Shown here: positions 49,526 through 58,155 of the stretch, one piece after another
How the letters are laid out: every line of letters starts with the position of its first letter
Numbering within the stretch: the first letter of the stretch is position 1
Origin: an uncultured Acidobacteriia bacterium
Lineage (GTDB): Bacteria; Acidobacteriota; Terriglobia; Bryobacterales; Bryobacteraceae
Assembly: GCA_903929755.1 (NCBI GenBank)
Contig: CAIYVZ010000088.1
Location: 1 to 64,000, forward strand
Direction of reading: 5' to 3'
Length of the DNA stretch: 64,000 nt
Made by a program: the position numbers and the translations under genes
The notes under the pieces: generated by a model
The model's input: the letters and a program-made list of their open reading frames with translations, nothing else
What the model was told of the DNA's origin: nothing
Database searches by the model: none

Positions 49526-50605
49526 ATGCTGGCACTGGCTGTTATTGCGTTAACTCAATTGGCATTTACGGACTTCAAGCCGGTTGTGGCCGACGCGCCG
49601 AACCGGGAACCGCGAATGGCCGTCTCGGGTCACACGGTGGCGCTGGCATATGGTTCCGGGAACGGAATCTATGTGGCGACATCGGTTGATGACGGGACGA
49701 CATTTGGGAAGCCCGTACAAGTGGGCACGGCTTCCGTAGTGCCACTCAGCCGGCACCGGGGGCCGCGGATTGTCTTCGCAAAGGGCGCGATGGTGGTGAC
49801 GGCTGTGGTCGGCGAAAAAGAGGCTGCGGGGACTCATGCGCATGGTCTTCCGGCGGATGGAGACCTGTTCGCCTGGCGCTCGGCGGACGGTGGCAAGACA
49901 TGGGGGAGACCTTCAAGAGTCAACGATGTTCCGGCAGCTCCCCGCGAGGGTTTGCACACGCTGGTGGCGAAGCCGAACGGAGACCTGTTCGCTGCCTGGT
50001 TGGATCTGCGTCAGGAGGGGACCCGGTTGTATGGCGCGTCGTCAAAGGACGGCGGCCTGACATGGGGCGCCAATGTGAAGCTGTATGAATCGCCCGACGG
50101 GACGATTTGCCAGTGCTGCCATCCGAATGCCTCGGTAGCAGGTGACGGAACGCTGGAAGTCATGTGGCGGAATTGCCTGGACGGAGCCAGAGACTTCTAC
50201 CTGATTCGCGCCCTGGATGGCCAGACGTTTGGGAAAGCGCAGAAACTGGGTGAAGGGACATGGAAGATCAATGCTTGTCCGATGGACGGCGGCGACCTGA
50301 CGCATGTGGATGGAAAGACTGTTTCGGTGTGGCGGCGTATGGAGGATATCTACATCGCCGAACCGGGCAAGGCTGAAGTTAAGGTTGGTCCAGGCCACGA
50401 TGTTATGGCCGCCAGTACCGGACATTCGCTTTGGCTGCTGTACGTGCAGGGCGGGAAGGCGATGTTGTGGAACGACGGGAAGATACAGCAGGTCGGGGAA
50501 GATGTGACTTTCCCTGCCCTGGTGGCATTGGGCGACGGGCGGTTACTCGCGGCCTGGGAGCAAGGTGGAGCAATCGTGGTGAAGAAGGTCGGTCAGCAGC
50601 AATAG
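49526..50605 (+). CDS. Exported BNR/sialidase-like propeller with C-Q-C-C-H motif
   Basis: A 359-residue protein. A short signal (about 1-14) leads to a six-bladed sialidase-type propeller with Asp-box-like S-x-D-x-G-x-T-W segments (S-A-D-G-G-K-T-W, S-K-D-G-G-L-T-W). Around residue 194 it carries T-I-C-Q-C-C-H-P-N-A, three Cys and a His in seven positions, unusual for a sialidase. The sialidase catalytic Arg triad and Tyr are not evident, so the enzyme role is doubtful. It starts 16 bases after TonB receptor 3 and is the last gene of the cluster. Metal binding is inferred from the motif and neighbours. Confidence 0.7.
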   Translation: MLALAVIALTQLAFTDFKPVVADAPNREPRMAVSGHTVALAYGSGNGIYVATSVDDGTTFGKPVQVGTASVVPLSRHRGPRIVFAKGAMVVTAVVGEKEAAGTHAHGLPADGDLFAWRSADGGKTWGRPSRVNDVPAAPREGLHTLVAKPNGDLFAAWLDLRQEGTRLYGASSKDGGLTWGANVKLYESPDGTICQCCHPNASVAGDGTLEVMWRNCLDGARDFYLIRALDGQTFGKAQKLGEGTWKINACPMDGGDLTHVDGKTVSVWRRMEDIYIAEPGKAEVKVGPGHDVMAASTGHSLWLLYVQGGKAMLWNDGKIQQVGEDVTFPALVALGDGRLLAAWEQGGAIVVKKVGQQQ

Positions 50606-50794
50606 CTGCTGCCTGACGGCCATTTTGGGCCAGGTGGCTGGCTGGCGCCCGACGACTTCCACCAGGTTATTCGGAGCGAGATCCATGCGGAGGAGATGCA
50701 GGCCCCATTGCGGTAGAACCTGACCGTTGGCGGTCGTTTCCCTGCCCCAAAGCCGCGGCGGCGAAAAGCAGCCCAGACCGGCGAAACGAATCAT
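50543..50794 (-). CDS. Small ORF after the DUF6152 gene, doubtful
   Basis: An 83-codon frame. Its ATG overlaps the stop of the DUF6152 gene (ATGA) and it runs about 63 bases into the 3' end of the convergent propeller gene. It contains L-P-Q-W-G-L-H-L-L-R-M-D-L-A-P-N-N-L-V-E, which has a real-protein look, and a hydrophobic L-L-L-L-T-D-L-L. I recognise no family. The overlap supports translation, while the antisense end argues against it. It may be the remnant of a larger gene. Confidence 0.3.
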   Translation of the reverse strand: MIRFAGLGCFSPPRLWGRETTANGQVLPQWGLHLLRMDLAPNNLVEVVGRQPATWPKMAVRQQLLLLTDLLHHDCSTLLPGRE

Positions 50795-51234
50795 TTCTTC
50801 CCTTGCGGCGTGGCCTCTTCGATGGGCTTGGCGTCCGGTGGTGGTGCGCCAGGCCCGGAGGAGCCGAGGAAGAGTTTGCGGCCATCGGTCAGCGTGATGT
50901 TGCGGCCATTGGCGCGAAGCTGGGTATGGTCGCGAGCCTGGTAGCCATCGACGATGACCTCGGTACCAACCTTGACTGAGTCGCGCGTGACACCACGGCG
51001 AAGGAGCGAGTTGGGGCTGCCGCCTTCAATCATCCAGACTTCCGTGCCGCCGCTGGGTTTCGTGACTTCGACGTGGATCCAGGAGTGCGGATTCACCCAC
51101 TCCACTTTGATGATCTTGCCACGAAGAAGAACGGGCCTGTTGGCATCGAATTCGCCCCCAAAAGCATGGTGGGCCAGCGCAGCCGGGACGCTGATGGCGA
51201 ATAGGGCGAGGGTGGCGAGGATGGATTTGCGCAT
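50791..51234 (-). CDS. DUF6152 family exported protein
   Basis: A 147-residue exported protein. Its signal peptide ends at A-L-A-H-H-A-F. Mature residues start H-H-A-F-G-G-E-F-D, and the family core follows: G-K-I-I-K-V-E-W-V-N-P-H-S-W-I-H-V-E-V, then S-P-N-S-L-L-R-R-G-V-T-R-D-S-V-K-V-G-T. These features match DUF6152, common in Acidobacteriota and proteobacteria next to WEGDTLVID-type secreted proteins. Function is unknown; the fold is probably an OB-like beta barrel. It lies 11 bases after the paralog gene at 51246. Confidence 0.8.
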   Translation of the reverse strand: MRKSILATLALFAISVPAALAHHAFGGEFDANRPVLLRGKIIKVEWVNPHSWIHVEVTKPSGGTEVWMIEGGSPNSLLRRGVTRDSVKVGTEVIVDGYQARDHTQLRANGRNITLTDGRKLFLGSSGPGAPPPDAKPIEEATPQGKK

Positions 51235-51245
51235 GGGAAGTCCTT

Positions 51246-52271
51246 CTATTTCTTAGCAGCCTGCTCGGCCTCGCGCAAGCGGGCTCCGCGCAGGATGTCA
51301 CTCATCGAGTAGTTTGCTTCATGACAGGCGTATTCGTACATGGGTTCGCTGGTCTGGGGCCAGGCGTACTCGCCGGTCCAGGGGCGGTCCCAGGTGTCGG
51401 GATCGTCGAGGGTGAAGCGGTAGAGCAGCGTTTTCGCGTCCAGGCGGGAGATACGCTCCACCACATGGAGGTTTTCGGTCGCATTGCGGAAGCGGGTCTT
51501 ATCGGTGAAGTTGGTGGTGTCGATGACCAGCGTGTCGCCTTCCCAGTGACCGACGGAATCGCCCAGCCACTGGCGAATTGTTTTGGGGAGATGCTCCGAG
51601 TTCATGCGAATGATGCGGGCGTCGTGCACCATTTCGGTGAGGATCATCACCGAATCTTTCGTCTGCACAATCTGGTGGAGGTTGTTGTAGAAGTAGTTGG
51701 GCAGCGCAGGGGGCCCCGACGTGGAGGCAAAACCGAGCAGGCAGCGCTCGCCTAAGGGGCGGCGCTCAGGATCGTCATAGGCTCCCGCAGGCTCCAGGCC
51801 AGGGTCTTTGCTTTCCAGCGCATCGGAAGTGGGCGCAAGGGCGCGCTGAGCGGCGATGCGGGCGCGGGCTTTCTGGTTCAGCGGCGGCACTCGACCATCG
51901 GCGGGATCGACCAGGATGGAGGCGCGCTTCTCACCGCGAACCACGGTGAGGGAGTTCCCCATGTCGAGCCAGAACGTGTTGTAGCCACCCACATTGCCGG
52001 CGGCTCCGCCGGAGCCATCGCCACCTTTGGGCGGGGCTTTTCGATCCGCTGCGATAGGTTGGTCACCGGCGGCGTTCTGGGCGGCAATCAGCTTTTCGGC
52101 GGCTTCGGCTTCGGCCTTACTGAGAACCAGTCTGGAGCCGGCCGCGCGTTCCAGCGGCGTAAGAGTGGCCGCGTCGTACATGCCCTGAAAGTCGGGATGG
52201 CCATCGGGGAGACGCGGCGTCTGCGCGGTGCAAGTAAGCGCAAGGGCCGTGAAGGCGAGAAGGATTTTCAT
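51246..52271 (-). CDS. Exported WEGDTLVID-type hypothetical protein 1
   Basis: A 341-residue exported protein. Signal peptide about 1-17, then a Pro/Gly/Ala-rich N-terminal third (L-P-D-G-H-P-D-F-Q-G-M-Y-D near 20). The conserved core has S-V-G-H-W-E-G-D-T-L-V-I-D-T-T-N-F (about 235), H-V-V-E-R-I-S-R (about 262) and W-T-G-E-Y-A-W (about 290). The same core is in the next gene. Members are secreted, abundant in soil Acidobacteriota, and of unknown function. The order is protein 2, protein 1, DUF6152 with gaps of 12 and 11 bases, so the three form an operon. Confidence 0.8.
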   Translation of the reverse strand: MKILLAFTALALTCTAQTPRLPDGHPDFQGMYDAATLTPLERAAGSRLVLSKAEAEAAEKLIAAQNAAGDQPIAADRKAPPKGGDGSGGAAGNVGGYNTFWLDMGNSLTVVRGEKRASILVDPADGRVPPLNQKARARIAAQRALAPTSDALESKDPGLEPAGAYDDPERRPLGERCLLGFASTSGPPALPNYFYNNLHQIVQTKDSVMILTEMVHDARIIRMNSEHLPKTIRQWLGDSVGHWEGDTLVIDTTNFTDKTRFRNATENLHVVERISRLDAKTLLYRFTLDDPDTWDRPWTGEYAWPQTSEPMYEYACHEANYSMSDILRGARLREAEQAAKK

Positions 52272-52283
52272 CAGATAAGCTCC

Positions 52284-53108
52284 TTAGCGGAAAAGCGGCT
52301 TCTTGCGGAATGGACCGTAGACAAGTTCTTCCACAAATTCGACGCATTTGAAGTCCATCACCCGGGCGTTTTTCTCCTGACGGCGATAGAGCGCCATGCT
52401 CATTTTCCAGGGACGGGTGAAGACGTTGGCGTCTTCAATCGTGGCCTCGTAACGGATAACGTCGGGGCTGGTGCGGGTGTAGCGTTCCACGACGTGAAGC
52501 GCTTCGGAATGGAAGTTGCCGGAGCGGTCGAACCAGGTGGAATCGTTGAAACCGGTGACGTCGATGACCAGCGTGTCGCCCTCCCAGCGGCCCACGGACT
52601 GGCCCATCCAGGAATCCACCGGAGCGGGGCCTGGGTCTCTGAAATAGATATCGCGGACGGCCCCGGCATATTCGTAGGTGAAGAAGACGCCCTTCGCGGA
52701 CTGCAGGATCTGGAACGGGTACGGCATATAGGTGGCGCGCGGAACGCCAGGCAGGTAGCACTTGATTTCAGGATCGCGTTCGAGCCATTTTTCGCGATTT
52801 TCGTCGCGTTTGGCAAGGGCCTCGGGCTTGTAGGGGAGCGGGCCACCATCGACAACGCCGACACCAGGCGGGACGGAGCCGACAGCTCCGAGCGCGAGGA
52901 CGGGGGCGGCTGGTACGGGGCCATAGGGGCCTTTCTGCGTAGCCAAAGCCGGGCGCGCCATGTGCATTTCGACATCGTAATTGGCCTCATTGATTACTTG
53001 CCAGATGCCGTTGAGGTCAGGGTGCGTGCTGCCAGCGACTCGGGGAGCGCGCCAGGTTTGGGCCGACACGCTGAGAACGAATAGAAATACAATGCAGAGT
53101 TTCTTCAT
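52284..53108 (-). CDS. Exported WEGDTLVID-type hypothetical protein 2
   Basis: A 274-residue exported protein started at the ATG at 53108, where M-K-K-L-C-I-V-F-L-F-V-L-S-V-S-A-Q is a good signal peptide; the open frame extends back to 53162 without protein-like content. The core matches protein 1: S-V-G-R-W-E-G-D-T-L-V-I-D-V-T-G-F (about 180) and H-V-V-E-R-Y-T-R (about 207), with W-K-M-S-M-A-L-Y (about 238) replacing the W-T-G-E motif. Upstream it carries P-D-L-N-G-I-W-Q-V-I-N. It is first in the three-gene run ending with DUF6152. Function unknown. Confidence 0.8.
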   Translation of the reverse strand: MKKLCIVFLFVLSVSAQTWRAPRVAGSTHPDLNGIWQVINEANYDVEMHMARPALATQKGPYGPVPAAPVLALGAVGSVPPGVGVVDGGPLPYKPEALAKRDENREKWLERDPEIKCYLPGVPRATYMPYPFQILQSAKGVFFTYEYAGAVRDIYFRDPGPAPVDSWMGQSVGRWEGDTLVIDVTGFNDSTWFDRSGNFHSEALHVVERYTRTSPDVIRYEATIEDANVFTRPWKMSMALYRRQEKNARVMDFKCVEFVEELVYGPFRKKPLFR

Positions 53109-53197
53109 CGAGGCAGAGATCAGGCTAGCAGTTTTTTGGGATCTGCGCTGAAGTACCGCCATTCCAGCCAGTAGCCGGGTGGTGTTCGGACGGTGAG

Positions 53198-53227
53198 CCC
53201 CTCACGGTTCACGGCTACCGTGAGGGG
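53198..53227 (-). terminator. Terminator-like hairpin after the dienelactone hydrolase gene
   Basis: CCCCTCACGG (53198-53207) and CCGTGAGGGG (53218-53227) make a perfect 10-bp stem with a 10-base loop, between the end of the hydrolase gene (53306) and the start of the next minus-strand gene (53108). A GC-rich stem without a clear U-tract. Confidence 0.55.
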
Positions 53228-53305
53228 TGGATGAACGCCGCGCTCCGGGTTGCTTGCGGGAAAGCTCAGCAGCTATTGGGAATGCAGGTCGCGACCGACC
53301 GCGGC

Positions 53306-54163
53306 TTAGAGAGCTTTGCCGTACAGCGCCAGCAGACGACTCCAGGCTTTCTCGGCGAGGGCTTCGTTATAGACCTGCGAGTCGGGCGGGCACCAGCCGT
53401 GGGCGGCGCCGTAGACTTCGATTTCGGCCGAGAGTTTGGCGGCTTCGAAGGTTTCCTTGAGGGTGTCCTTGTCCTTGGGGGCTCGCTTGTCGTCGTTGTC
53501 GGCGATGGCGATCAGGAAAGACGCCTTTGTCTTCGCGGCCTGCAGGTGGGGGCTGTTGGGGGTGGCGGTGACGAGGCCGCCACCGTGGAAGGAGCCGACA
53601 GCTCCCACGCGGTCGGGGACGGCGGCGGCGGTGCGGAAGGCGATGGGGCCACCCATGCAGTAGCCCTGCGTGCCGACCTTCTTGCTCTTGTTCACAGAAG
53701 GCTGCTGGTCCAGCCAGGCGATGAAGGCCTTCGCGTCGGTCATGTGAGTGCCTTCGTTCAGGCCCTGGGCCAGAGGCATCATCTGGGCGATTGGCGGGTT
53801 CGGGCCACCGCCGGGGCTCGGAGCCTTCTGCGCGCGGTAGAAGGGGTTCACCACCAGCACGGAATAGCCGGATTCGGCGAGGCGCTTGCCCATCTGCCGG
53901 AAGGCGGGGCGCAGGCCAAAAATGTCGGGCCAGATGAGAACGGCCGGGGCGTTGCCGGTGGCTGCGTGCACGAAATAGCAGTCGGCGGTACCATCGGGCG
54001 TCTTGATTTCTACGTTGCTTTCGGTCACCGCCGCGGCGTTGGCGACGGCGGGCAGCAGCATGGACATGCTGGCTCCCAGAATGGCGCCAAATTGTTTGCG
54101 GGTTACCAGACCGCGGGCTTCGTAATCCTGCCGGTCGTCTTCAAAATGATCCAGATCACACAT
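53306..54163 (-). CDS. Dienelactone hydrolase family protein
   Basis: A 285-residue alpha/beta hydrolase. The ATG at 54163 has GAGGAGAG about eight bases upstream. The N-terminus C-D-L-D-H-F-E-D-D-R-Q-D-Y is followed by T-R-K-Q-F-G-A-I-L-G-A-S-M-S-M (about 20-34), a twin-arginine-like or membrane signal inserted after a 20-residue cytoplasmic lead, an arrangement seen in other secreted members. The catalytic triad is Cys in G-Y-C-M-G-G (about 162), Asp in A-D-N-D-D, His in A-H-G-W-C. The role could be chlorocatechol or lactone hydrolysis, but the family is broad. It lies 59 bases after FtsK. Confidence 0.85.
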   Translation of the reverse strand: MCDLDHFEDDRQDYEARGLVTRKQFGAILGASMSMLLPAVANAAAVTESNVEIKTPDGTADCYFVHAATGNAPAVLIWPDIFGLRPAFRQMGKRLAESGYSVLVVNPFYRAQKAPSPGGGPNPPIAQMMPLAQGLNEGTHMTDAKAFIAWLDQQPSVNKSKKVGTQGYCMGGPIAFRTAAAVPDRVGAVGSFHGGGLVTATPNSPHLQAAKTKASFLIAIADNDDKRAPKDKDTLKETFEAAKLSAEIEVYGAAHGWCPPDSQVYNEALAEKAWSRLLALYGKAL

Positions 54164-54222
54164 AGAGTCTCTCCTCAGGTAGCAGGGTACAACACTGCCG
54201 GGTCCGCGTTGTGTAAATTTGC

Positions 54223-56685
54223 TTAGAGGACCGGCTCTACCTCTCGAACCCAATCCGGACTCTTCAACACTTCGCGCGGTTTGCTGCCGTCGGGCGGGCC
54301 GATGATGCCGTCTTTGTACATCATGTCGAGAATGCGGGCGGCTCGGCCGTAGCCGAGGCGGAGGCGGCGCTGGAGCGTGGAAGTGGACGCTTTGCCCATC
54401 TCCAGAACCACGCGAATAGCGTCTTCATACATGGGATCCTGATCGCCCACGTCGACCACTTCGCCATCCTGCTCGCCGTCGTCGGTAGGCGGCGCGATGA
54501 GGTAGCTCTGGTCGTATTCCGGCTTTGCCTGCTTCTTCCAGAAGTCGACGACCCCGGTGATTTCGGTTTCCGTGACGAACGCACCGTGGACGCGGGTGAG
54601 GCGCGAGGAACCGGGCGGCAAGTACAGCATGTCGCCTTTGCCCAGCAGGTGTTCCGCGCCCATCACGTCGAGAACGGTACGGCTGTCCACTCTGGTAGCG
54701 ACCCGGAACGAAATGCGGGCCGGGAAGTTGGCTTTGATAATGCCGGTGATCACATCGACGGACGGGCGCTGCGTGGCCAGCACGAGGTGCATGCCGACGG
54801 CGCGCGCCATCTGCGCCAGACGCGTGACGGACTCTTCCACGTTACGGCCTTCCAGGATCATCAGATCGGCCAATTCGTCGATGAGAATCAGGATGTAGGG
54901 CAGCGGTTTGAGTTCGTCGACCGGCTCCCGGTTTTCCTGCTCCTCAAAGAGGCTGCGGGGCTGATTCCTGAGGAGCGCGACCTTCTTGTTGAACTGATCA
55001 ATGTTGCGGGCACCGTGTTCGGCGAGGAGGCGAAGGCGGCGCTCCATTTCGAGAACCGCATTCTTCAGCGCATTAGTAGCCTTGCGGGGGTCGGTGATGA
55101 CCGGCGTCAGCAAGTGCGGAATCCCTTCGTACATGCCGAGTTCCACGCGTTTGGGATCGACCATGATCATGCGGACCTCATCGGGAGTCGATTTATAGAG
55201 AACCGACATGATGAGGGAGTTGATCATAACCGATTTGCCCGAGCCGGTAGAACCGGCGATCAGAGCGTGGGGCATGGTTTCGAGCGTGGCGACTTTGATG
55301 CGACCGTTGATATCCTTGCCCATGGAGATGGTGAGGTGCGAGGGCGAGGCTTCGAATTCTTCAGATTCCAGGACGGCGCGCAGGCTGATGACGTCGCGCT
55401 TGCGATTCGGGACTTCGATACCGATAGTCGGGCGACCGGGGATGCGTTCAATCAGGATGGATTCGGCCTGGAGCCCGAGGCAGAGATCTTCGTGCAGCGC
55501 GATGATGCGACTGTATTTGATGCCCGCTTCGGGTTTGAACTCGAAGGTGGTGACGACGGGGCCGGGATTGATCTGAACCACGGAGCCAAGAACGTTGAAC
55601 TCCTCGAACTTGGCCTTGATGGCGGCAGCAGTGTCTTTTAGCTCCTGTTCGTCGAAGGCGGAACGTACCGGAATCTCATTCAGCAGATCGGTGGAAGGTA
55701 GCCGGAAAATGGTGGGGAGCTTCGGGGCCGTGTCGCGCTTGGCGACGACCTTGGCAAAGGGGAATTCCACCACGTTGCCGGGAGTTGGATCCAGGTCATC
55801 CAGACGACGAATGGGGATGTCGTCAGAGTCAGCTGCCGCAACCTCGTCGGCCAGAACTTCCTGAGCCAGCATTTCGGGCGGGTCTTCCCAGGGCATGGTT
55901 TCCACGACCGGCTCGGGCGTACGGTTGCGAGTCCGCGCAGTGGGCATGGGCTGGGGAACGATGGGCGGCGAGTCGTCGTAAGAGACCACAGGTTCCATCT
56001 CGTTAGCAACCACCTCAGCCACAACCACGGGCGCTGGAAGAAGTGCTCTGCGCTGCAGCCGGGCTTCATGGCGCGCGACGGTGGCCTGCTGCCGGCGCTC
56101 CAGATAGGCGCGCCAGGTTGCGCTCAGACGCCGGAAGAAGGTAAAGATCGGCACAAACCATCGGCTAAATGCAGCGAGCGTGAAGGTAGAGACAACATAG
56201 AGGGCCAGAATCAGGATGGTGGCCAGAACGACCACCGTGCCTGCCAGATTGAGCACCGGCAAGAGCGATTCAGCGATGAGGAAGCCGACAGCGCCGCCGG
56301 GAGTGATGGTGTTTTCGAAGAGACGCCAGTCCGGCAAGAGAGCGGCGAGACCGGCGGCGGAACCGAGAAGGAGCGCTGAACCGGCGAGCTTAATGCCAGG
56401 CGCGTCAATCGCTTCCGAGCGAATCCACTTCCAGCCGAGGGCGAAGAGAAGGAAAGGAAAAACCATGGCGGCGAAGCCGAAGGACTGAAGGAAGAAATCG
56501 GCGAAATACGCGCCAACAGGTCCGATCAGGTTCAGGGCTTTGCCTGGTCCGGTAACGGTATTCAGTGAAGCGTCTGCAGGGTGAAAGGACGCAAAGCTAA
56601 GCAGGGCAAGTATCCCTGTCGCAAGAAACACTACGCCGACCGCCTCATTGAGGCGTTCAGATTGGGTGGGAGTAAAAAGCTTCAT
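54223..56685 (-). CDS. ftsK: FtsK/SpoIIIE DNA translocase
   Basis: An 820-residue protein that moves chromosomal DNA to the septum. The N-terminus has four or five transmembrane segments (about 20-180), followed by a Pro/Glu-rich linker. The motor has Walker A A-G-S-T-G-S-G-K-S-V-M-I (about 460), Walker B I-L-I-L-I-D-E-L-A-D-L (about 600) and H-L-V-L-A-T-Q-R-P-S-V-D-V-I-T-G (about 635). The C-terminal gamma winged helix (L-Q-R-R-L-R-L-G-Y-G-R-A-A-R) that reads KOPS sites is present. Normal length for the short-linker form. The amidase gene is 30 bases upstream. Confidence 0.95.
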   Translation of the reverse strand: MKLFTPTQSERLNEAVGVVFLATGILALLSFASFHPADASLNTVTGPGKALNLIGPVGAYFADFFLQSFGFAAMVFPFLLFALGWKWIRSEAIDAPGIKLAGSALLLGSAAGLAALLPDWRLFENTITPGGAVGFLIAESLLPVLNLAGTVVVLATILILALYVVSTFTLAAFSRWFVPIFTFFRRLSATWRAYLERRQQATVARHEARLQRRALLPAPVVVAEVVANEMEPVVSYDDSPPIVPQPMPTARTRNRTPEPVVETMPWEDPPEMLAQEVLADEVAAADSDDIPIRRLDDLDPTPGNVVEFPFAKVVAKRDTAPKLPTIFRLPSTDLLNEIPVRSAFDEQELKDTAAAIKAKFEEFNVLGSVVQINPGPVVTTFEFKPEAGIKYSRIIALHEDLCLGLQAESILIERIPGRPTIGIEVPNRKRDVISLRAVLESEEFEASPSHLTISMGKDINGRIKVATLETMPHALIAGSTGSGKSVMINSLIMSVLYKSTPDEVRMIMVDPKRVELGMYEGIPHLLTPVITDPRKATNALKNAVLEMERRLRLLAEHGARNIDQFNKKVALLRNQPRSLFEEQENREPVDELKPLPYILILIDELADLMILEGRNVEESVTRLAQMARAVGMHLVLATQRPSVDVITGIIKANFPARISFRVATRVDSRTVLDVMGAEHLLGKGDMLYLPPGSSRLTRVHGAFVTETEITGVVDFWKKQAKPEYDQSYLIAPPTDDGEQDGEVVDVGDQDPMYEDAIRVVLEMGKASTSTLQRRLRLGYGRAARILDMMYKDGIIGPPDGSKPREVLKSPDWVREVEPVL

Positions 56686-56715
56686 CCGCTGGCGGCAGAA
56701 GAGAGCAGAGCCTTA

Positions 56716-58131
56716 TTAGTATGGCACTTTCCCGGTCGCGGTGCCAGAAGATGGCTGCCAGCCCCCCAGAGCCTGCTCCAGAAGGAGCACGACCGCCAGT
56801 GCGATGTCTTCGCGCCAGGGTGCGGCGGCAACCTGCACCCCGATGGGAAGACCTTCGGGCGAAGTGCCGCACCGGACTACGGCGGCGGGCCAGCCGGTGA
56901 GATTGTGCGTCATCGTATAGCTGAAGCCGGGGAAGACATTGTCGTGAATGGTGTGCCCGTGGGGGACGGCGGGGGAGGAGGCGACAGGGGACAACAGAAC
57001 GTCGCAGGTGTTGAGATACGCGTGCATTTCGGTGCGAAAGGCATCGATTTCGGACCAGTATTTGGCAAACCCCGCAATATCCGTCCTGTGCTGCTCCAGT
57101 TTGGCCAGCCAGCCCTGAAGGAGAGGGTGGGTTTGGTGGCTGCCGATGGACGTAAGAAAGTCGCGCAGCCCGTCTCCGCCATCCGGGCCTAAGAACTTCA
57201 TTTCCAGGTCGTAACTGCGACTGATGGCCGCGGGGTGGCGCTCTTCAACCTGGGCTCCGGCCTGCTGGAGCGCGAGGGCGGCGTTGCGGACGGTAGCTGC
57301 GGTAGCGGGGTCGGCGGCAAGAATTCCGTTGTCAGTAAAGAAGGCGACGCGGAGCTGGTTGAGGGCGGGCGGAGCGTGGAGCGGCATGGGGACATGGGTC
57401 CGGTCCTCGCCATCGCTGGTGATGAGGAGAGGGAGCATGGCGATAAGGTCTTCAACCCGGCGGGCCATGGGGCCGATCTGCCAGAGGGTTTCGATCCAGC
57501 CACCGGGGGGCGGAACGTGGCCTGTGCGGGGCAAGCGTCCCGAGGTGGGTTTCAGGCTGGCGACGCCACAGTAATGGGCGGGCAGACGGACGGAGCCTGC
57601 TGCGTCACTACCGAGACCGAAGGGGGAGCCACAGGCGGCGAGGAGGGCGGCTTCGCCTCCGCTGGAGCCGCCGGAGGTGCGGGTCAGGTCATAGGGATTG
57701 TTGGTACGACCGCGAAAGAGATTATCGCTTTCGAAGGCGAAGAGGAGGTCGGGCAGGTTGGTGTGGGCGAGAGGGATGGCTCCGGCAGCCCGGAGTTTGG
57801 CGACCAAAGCGGCATCGCGGGGGGAAGGCGGGTTATCGCGGTAACCGAGGGTTCCGGCGGTGCAGACGGTGCCTGCTACGGCAATGGAATCCTTCACCGA
57901 AAAGGGAACGCCTTCGAAAGGGCGCAGTTCCCTGCCCTGGGAGCGGCGGGAATCGGCGACATCGGCGGCGAGGAGGGCGGAATCGGCCCAAACTTCGGCG
58001 GCGGCATTGAGAGCAGGGTTCACTTCGGCGAGGCGATGGAGGTGCAACGTAACCAGTTCGCGGGATGACATTTCGCGGCTGCGAATGAGTTGCGCCTGGG
58101 CCACGCCGGAGAGAGAAAGGACGGAGTTCAT
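56716..58131 (-). CDS. Amidase signature family protein
   Basis: A 471-residue amidase. The Ser-cisSer-Lys triad is visible: Lys in F-S-V-K-D-S-I-A-V-A-G (about 75), cis-Ser and Ser in T-S-G-G-S-S-G-G-E-A-A-L-L-A (about 148-161), with L-G-S-D-A-A-G-S-V-R (about 170). The substrate is not predictable; it could be Glu-tRNA amidotransferase A-like, but no GatB or GatC is near and the C-terminal domain differs. The start at 58131 has TACAAT (58141-58146) about ten bases before it, so the mRNA may have almost no leader. The histidine kinase start is only 24 bases away on the other strand. Confidence 0.85.
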   Translation of the reverse strand: MNSVLSLSGVAQAQLIRSREMSSRELVTLHLHRLAEVNPALNAAAEVWADSALLAADVADSRRSQGRELRPFEGVPFSVKDSIAVAGTVCTAGTLGYRDNPPSPRDAALVAKLRAAGAIPLAHTNLPDLLFAFESDNLFRGRTNNPYDLTRTSGGSSGGEAALLAACGSPFGLGSDAAGSVRLPAHYCGVASLKPTSGRLPRTGHVPPPGGWIETLWQIGPMARRVEDLIAMLPLLITSDGEDRTHVPMPLHAPPALNQLRVAFFTDNGILAADPATAATVRNAALALQQAGAQVEERHPAAISRSYDLEMKFLGPDGGDGLRDFLTSIGSHQTHPLLQGWLAKLEQHRTDIAGFAKYWSEIDAFRTEMHAYLNTCDVLLSPVASSPAVPHGHTIHDNVFPGFSYTMTHNLTGWPAAVVRCGTSPEGLPIGVQVAAAPWREDIALAVVLLLEQALGGWQPSSGTATGKVPY

Positions 58132-58155
58132 GGAACCCCGATTGTAGCGGGGATA

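Noticed and set aside
54586-55641. 351-codon plus-strand frame opposite ftsK
   Set aside because: Antisense shadow of the FtsK motor domain, whose Walker motifs are intact.
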